This document shows positions 1-64,000 of a DNA stretch of 64,000 bases, piece after piece (the stretch's first letter is position 1; every line of letters begins with the position of its first letter). The stretch covers positions 13,259,204-13,323,203 of the forward strand of contig NC_061817.1 of the NCBI RefSeq assembly GCF_021462225.1, in the 5' to 3' direction. The position numbers and the translations under genes are program-made. Source of the stretch: Girardinichthys multiradiatus (Eukaryota > Chordata > Actinopteri > Cyprinodontiformes > Goodeidae). The notes under the pieces were generated by a model that saw only the letters and a list, made by a program, of their open reading frames with translations, did no database searches and was not told where the DNA came from.

Positions 1-43
1 TACTTTCTTCAGAGTTTGTTTGTATACTTTAATGTTTATTAGA

Positions 44-85
44 ACTACTACTACTACTATTACTACTACTATTACTTCTACTACT
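44..85. repeat. Short imperfect (ACT)n microsatellite
   Basis: ACT/ATT trinucleotide repeats run for about 40 nt in intron sequence upstream of the first myh10 exon. No coding role is apparent. Confidence 0.7.
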
Positions 86-389
86 CCAAAACATTGACTT
101 ATTTGCATTTAAGCCCCTTTGTAACTCATTTGACTTTATTCTTAGAGTAATTGTACATTTAGGAGACCCATTTGTGTCCAAGCTTTAACTTCTTGGTTGA
201 TGTCTTGAGATGTTGCTTTTGTGTTTCCATTAGTATTGCTAGTATTCTTTATAGCCAAACACTTTCATTTTCGTTTCATTAGATCACAGGGCATGTCTCC
301 CAAAGTTGAGGTTTTTGTCTCTAAGTGCCTTTGAAACTGTAATCTAGCTTTTTATCTTGATTTTGTCTTTGTACGTTTAAAGATTGAAT

Positions 390-905
390 TTCTTACACAT
401 TCATCTTTGCATAATAGCAATATCTCAAGCTCAGTCTGATTGGATCGTGAAACATTGCTTGGAAATGTGCCACAGATTCTCAAATGAATTTAGGTCTGAA
501 CTTTGCCTTGGCCTTTCTGTGCTTCGATCCAAACAATTTTATTGTAGCTCTGACTCTATGTTGAGGCTTATTGTCCTGCTTGAAGGTGAACCTCCACCCC
601 AGTCTCAAATCTTTTGCAGCCTCTATCAAGATTTTATGCCCTGTATTTAGCTCCATCCATCTTTATATCAACCCTGACCAGCTTCTCTGCCACTTTTGAA
701 GAAAAGCAACTCTACAGCATCATGCTGCCACCACTGTGTTTCACCATAGAGATTGAGTTTTCAGGTTGATGTGTAGTATTGGTGTTTCTCCACACATGGT
801 GTTCTGTATGTAGGTCAAACAATGTAACTTTGATCTCTTCTGACTGGGGAACCTTCCTCCATGTGTTTGCTGTCCCAAACACGTGGAGGAAGGTTACATT
901 CCTTC
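390..905 (-). mobile_element. Decayed Tc1-like transposon relic, antisense
   Basis: The + strand resembles the reverse complement of a Tc1 transposase: blocks such as ctcagtctgattggat, cagattctcaaatgaatttag, ggcttattgtcctgcttgaagg and catcatgctgccaccactgtg recur in the other relics here. Reading frames are broken and no terminal inverted repeats are clear. It lies in the intron before the first visible exon. The rest of 1-1287 shows nothing else recognisable. Confidence 0.65.
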
Positions 906-1281
906 CTCCAAGGAAAAAAAAAGAAGAGTTGCCATTTTAGTGCTGCATTTAATCAAAGTTTTCTCAAATCTGTGTGATGGTCTGTTCTCTGTCTGTCACT
1001 ATGTTGCATGCCGTTTATAACGATGTAACCTCCTAAAGGTCTTGTTGGATTGATGCTGTGCAGATGATTTAAAAATATAGAAATGCACAGGTCCCTTTAA
1101 ATCTAAAAGGAACTGATGATTAACATCTTCTCTGTATCCACTGACAGTTCTCCAGGGAGTTTAAATATGTCCTGGATGAAAATTGGATTTAAAAAAAACA
1201 ACTATGTTATATACACTTTTTGTATTTGTAAAAAGTGATTTTTTGCTCCACACTCATGTTTTTGTTTGTTTTGTTTTATAA

Positions 1282-61616
<60,335 letters not shown>

Positions 61617-64000
61617 GTGAATGTTAGTAACAAGCTTTGTGTACTTCTTACTGTCTTTCATCGCTAGCACCGTAGGGCTCATTGGTTCCCTTTCCTGCCA
61701 TCAGCGCATACATCAAAACACATTCCTCTAGCTTTGCATGGCTGAGCTCTTGTTTTGGGTAAAGTCTTGGGTACAAAAATTTTCCTCCTGCTTTTAATGG
61801 TTGTAGCTTAGTCAAATTGTGATTATTATAGCAAATACTCAGGTTAAAACTCTGCTAACATCTGGATGGTCCTTGGAAGGTCTTGGCAAAATCTTTTAGA
61901 ACCAACTTGTTATAGTGTATTAGAGTCTTGAACTGTTGAGTTAGTCTTTGGTTGGTGCCTAGAGTGAACATAGTGGGCAGCATTGGTATTGTAACCATTC
62001 TGTGGGTCCTGCACAAACCTGTAAGCCTTGTTTATCAGAGTTTGATGAAGGACCGGGCTCTCTGGCCTCATGTCAAAGCTACAACCTCATTACTCTGACA
62101 CCGGCATGCAGCGCTTGCAATTAGTCACTGCAGTGGTGAATCTTGGTGGTGAATCTTGGTGATGTAGCTGTGATGTTCATCTCATCCTAGCCCAACTCTG
62201 ATTTAACTCAAACCTGCAACTGCAAAGAATATTCTACAATGGCAACAACTACATTCCCACACAAGTCCCCTGCACACAGAGGTTGGAAAAGGGAGTCTGA
62301 GGAGAAGAGCATTCTACTCAAATTTTGCGCAGGTTTAGCTACGTTGGTTACTGGGAAACCCATAAAAGCGATCAAGGTTGGAATTCCAGTGTAATATGCA
62401 CATCAGGCTGTGAAAGAAAATTTAAGACATCATATTCAGCAATGACGAGAGAAGGGGAAGGAGTAAGAGGAGCAAAAAACGAGAGCAGTAGCTCATAGAG
62501 TTTGACATTTTAAAAGCTTAAGACATGATTTGCAGTTTGGTTTGCAGAAAACACCTTCACAGCAAGGCTGAAACTGATGGTTGAGGTACAGAAATGAATA
62601 TTTGACATTCAATGAATTAGAATATGCATTCCGATGAGGCTCGGTTCTTTAATTAAAAGTACCTTTTGAAAATAATAACATTTGAGCAGGTATTAAACAA
62701 CTAATTTAGGTATTAAAATGTTTTTTTTCTTGGTCTGATTAAATATTCTAATCTTAAATGTCGTGTCTTCATTAGCTATAACGGTAAATCCTCATATTTA
62801 AAAGAAATAAAGGCTTGAAAACATCAGTCTGTGTGCATTGATCTATTTGATGTATTTTACTTGGAAATTGAGTTACTGAAATTAACGACCTTTTTAATAT
62901 TTAATATTTAAATGTATTGAATAAAACTGTATATAGAGAAATTCCACAGAATGAAACAAGTTAAAGGAAATTTGGTAGTGCATATGTTGCAGGCTACGTG
63001 GTGATAGCATTGTGGTATGGCTTGATCGTTGAGATGCGTCTCGACACCATCTGAGAAAGTTGTGCTAGGCCTGGGCTGGGATCTGGTACCATCATGAGTA
63101 CATGGTAGGAACTTTAATAGGAATGTGGTGCTGATGAGATACATGTTATACAAGGTGAGGGTGCAGAAAACATACTCAGTGATTGGAGAATTTGGTGTCT
63201 ACTGAAAGCAAAGAAACATGATAACTGCCTTCTGATTAAAGATGATCCAGGCCTGCTGTAACGGGTCACCCAGACTGTGGCATAGTCTTAGTCTCCTGAA
63301 AGGCGGCATATTTAAATGTTAAATCATTCATTTAGAGATCTTGTTTTTTTCTGCCCCAAATGGCTAAATATGAGGAAATAAAACATTGTTGAATCATCGC
63401 TGAAACACATGTTGACTGTAAAGTAGGCACATGCAATGCATTTAAAGCAATTATGTGAGAGTTGCAATTAGAGCAGGGACTTTAGGAGAACAGCAAATCT
63501 GATAAATTGATCCTTTTGCTTTCAGCAGTTTCATCAGAACATTTAGCAGATGGAAAGAAATGGTTCCTTACCAAGCTCACTGGCTCCAAGGATGATTTCA
63601 GTTTTTTTTTTTTATATTCTTGCTGTCCTTTATTGGACCAAAAGTATGGAAACTTCTGCAGGCCAGATATCTGATCCAGATTTAGAACACGATTTACTTA
63701 TTCAAAAAAATATGTGTTGCACAAGAGCTTCCACTTCATCAGAGATTAAAGAAATGTTTTACATACTTGCTGAATTCATTAGTTCCATGTGGACACTATA
63801 GGTAATGGCATGTTATAAGCAGGGATATTCCTGGAATGTATTCAAGCAAGTAAATAATTCTTCAGATGTTTGGACATTCTTGATCAGATTTATAACACGG
63901 TAATAGCACTTTTTGATGCACCATGGGATTTTGGGTCCCATTTTTGTTTACATTATAATTGGGGGCATACACACAATGACAAACAATCAGTGTTTTGTAA
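61617..64000 (+). other. Intron downstream of B2, to window end
   Basis: No further myosin exon (the next should begin VDRIVGLDQV) is found, so the intron runs past the window. It contains a TGCATG at 61735, a short tandem repeat gtggtgaatcttg at about 62133-62160, and otherwise unrecognised AT-rich sequence. Confidence 0.6.
61735..61740 (+). promoter_or_regulatory. TGCATG downstream of B2
   Basis: A single UGCAUG hexamer lies 118 nt past the B2 donor, the position from which Rbfox proteins usually promote inclusion. A lone hexamer has a fair chance of arising randomly. Confidence 0.4.

Noticed and set aside
61617..64000. The next constitutive myh10 exon (VDRIVGLDQV) near the window end
   Set aside because: No matching reading or splice context was found, so the exon must lie beyond the window.

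Overview
The window is nuclear DNA from a bony fish. It has vertebrate-type introns, several Tc1/mariner families of the kinds common in teleosts, tRNA-derived SINEs and LINE fragments. I do not assign a species. The only cellular gene I can support lies on the + strand: part of the motor-head region of myh10 (non-muscle myosin heavy chain II-B). Thirteen constitutive coding exons and two in-frame cassette exons run from 1288 to 61616. The start codon exon and everything after surface loop 2 lie outside the window.

The exons encode, in order, the N-terminal part of the head, the P-loop (GESGAGKT), switch I (NDNSSRF), the 50-kDa region, switch II (DIAGFE), the relay helix and the stretch up to loop 2. 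The exon lengths (157, 28, 103, 93, 64, 99, 144, 96, 119, 153, 174, 174 and 115 nt) and phases join without a frame break. The two cassettes sit where vertebrate II-B carries its neuronal inserts. B1 is a 30-nt microexon in loop 1 (45540-45569), and B2 is a 63-nt exon in loop 2 (61554-61616). B1 has a GC donor and four TGCATG (Rbfox-type) hexamers within 660 nt downstream. B2 has a long CU-rich acceptor tract and TGCATG on both sides.

Region by region: 1-1.3 kb holds an old Tc1 relic and the first exon. 1.69-13.03 kb is an 11.3-kb intronic minisatellite of 21-nt units with large-scale internal duplications. It also contains a roughly 430-bp patch of single-base indels that looks like unpolished assembly. 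13-40 kb is the rest of a 38.6-kb intron, with two full-length copies of one young Tc1 family (one with an intact 334-codon transposase), a deletion derivative nested in an older relic, SINEs, a poly(A)-tailed retro-insert with a 14-bp target duplication, and decayed Tc1 relics. 40-52.8 kb holds the nucleotide-site exons, the B1 cassette, a third copy of the young Tc1 family and one copy of a different Tc1 family. 52.8-54.9 kb holds a SINE and an antisense LINE reverse-transcriptase fragment. 55.4-61.6 kb is exon-dense and ends at B2; the remainder is intron.

The very long open frames in the minisatellite are a by-product of a repeat unit divisible by three, and I do not treat them as genes. 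The observations most worth a second look are the regulatory layout around B1 and B2, the minisatellite's CpG-driven variation and higher-order duplication, and the apparently intact young Tc1 element.
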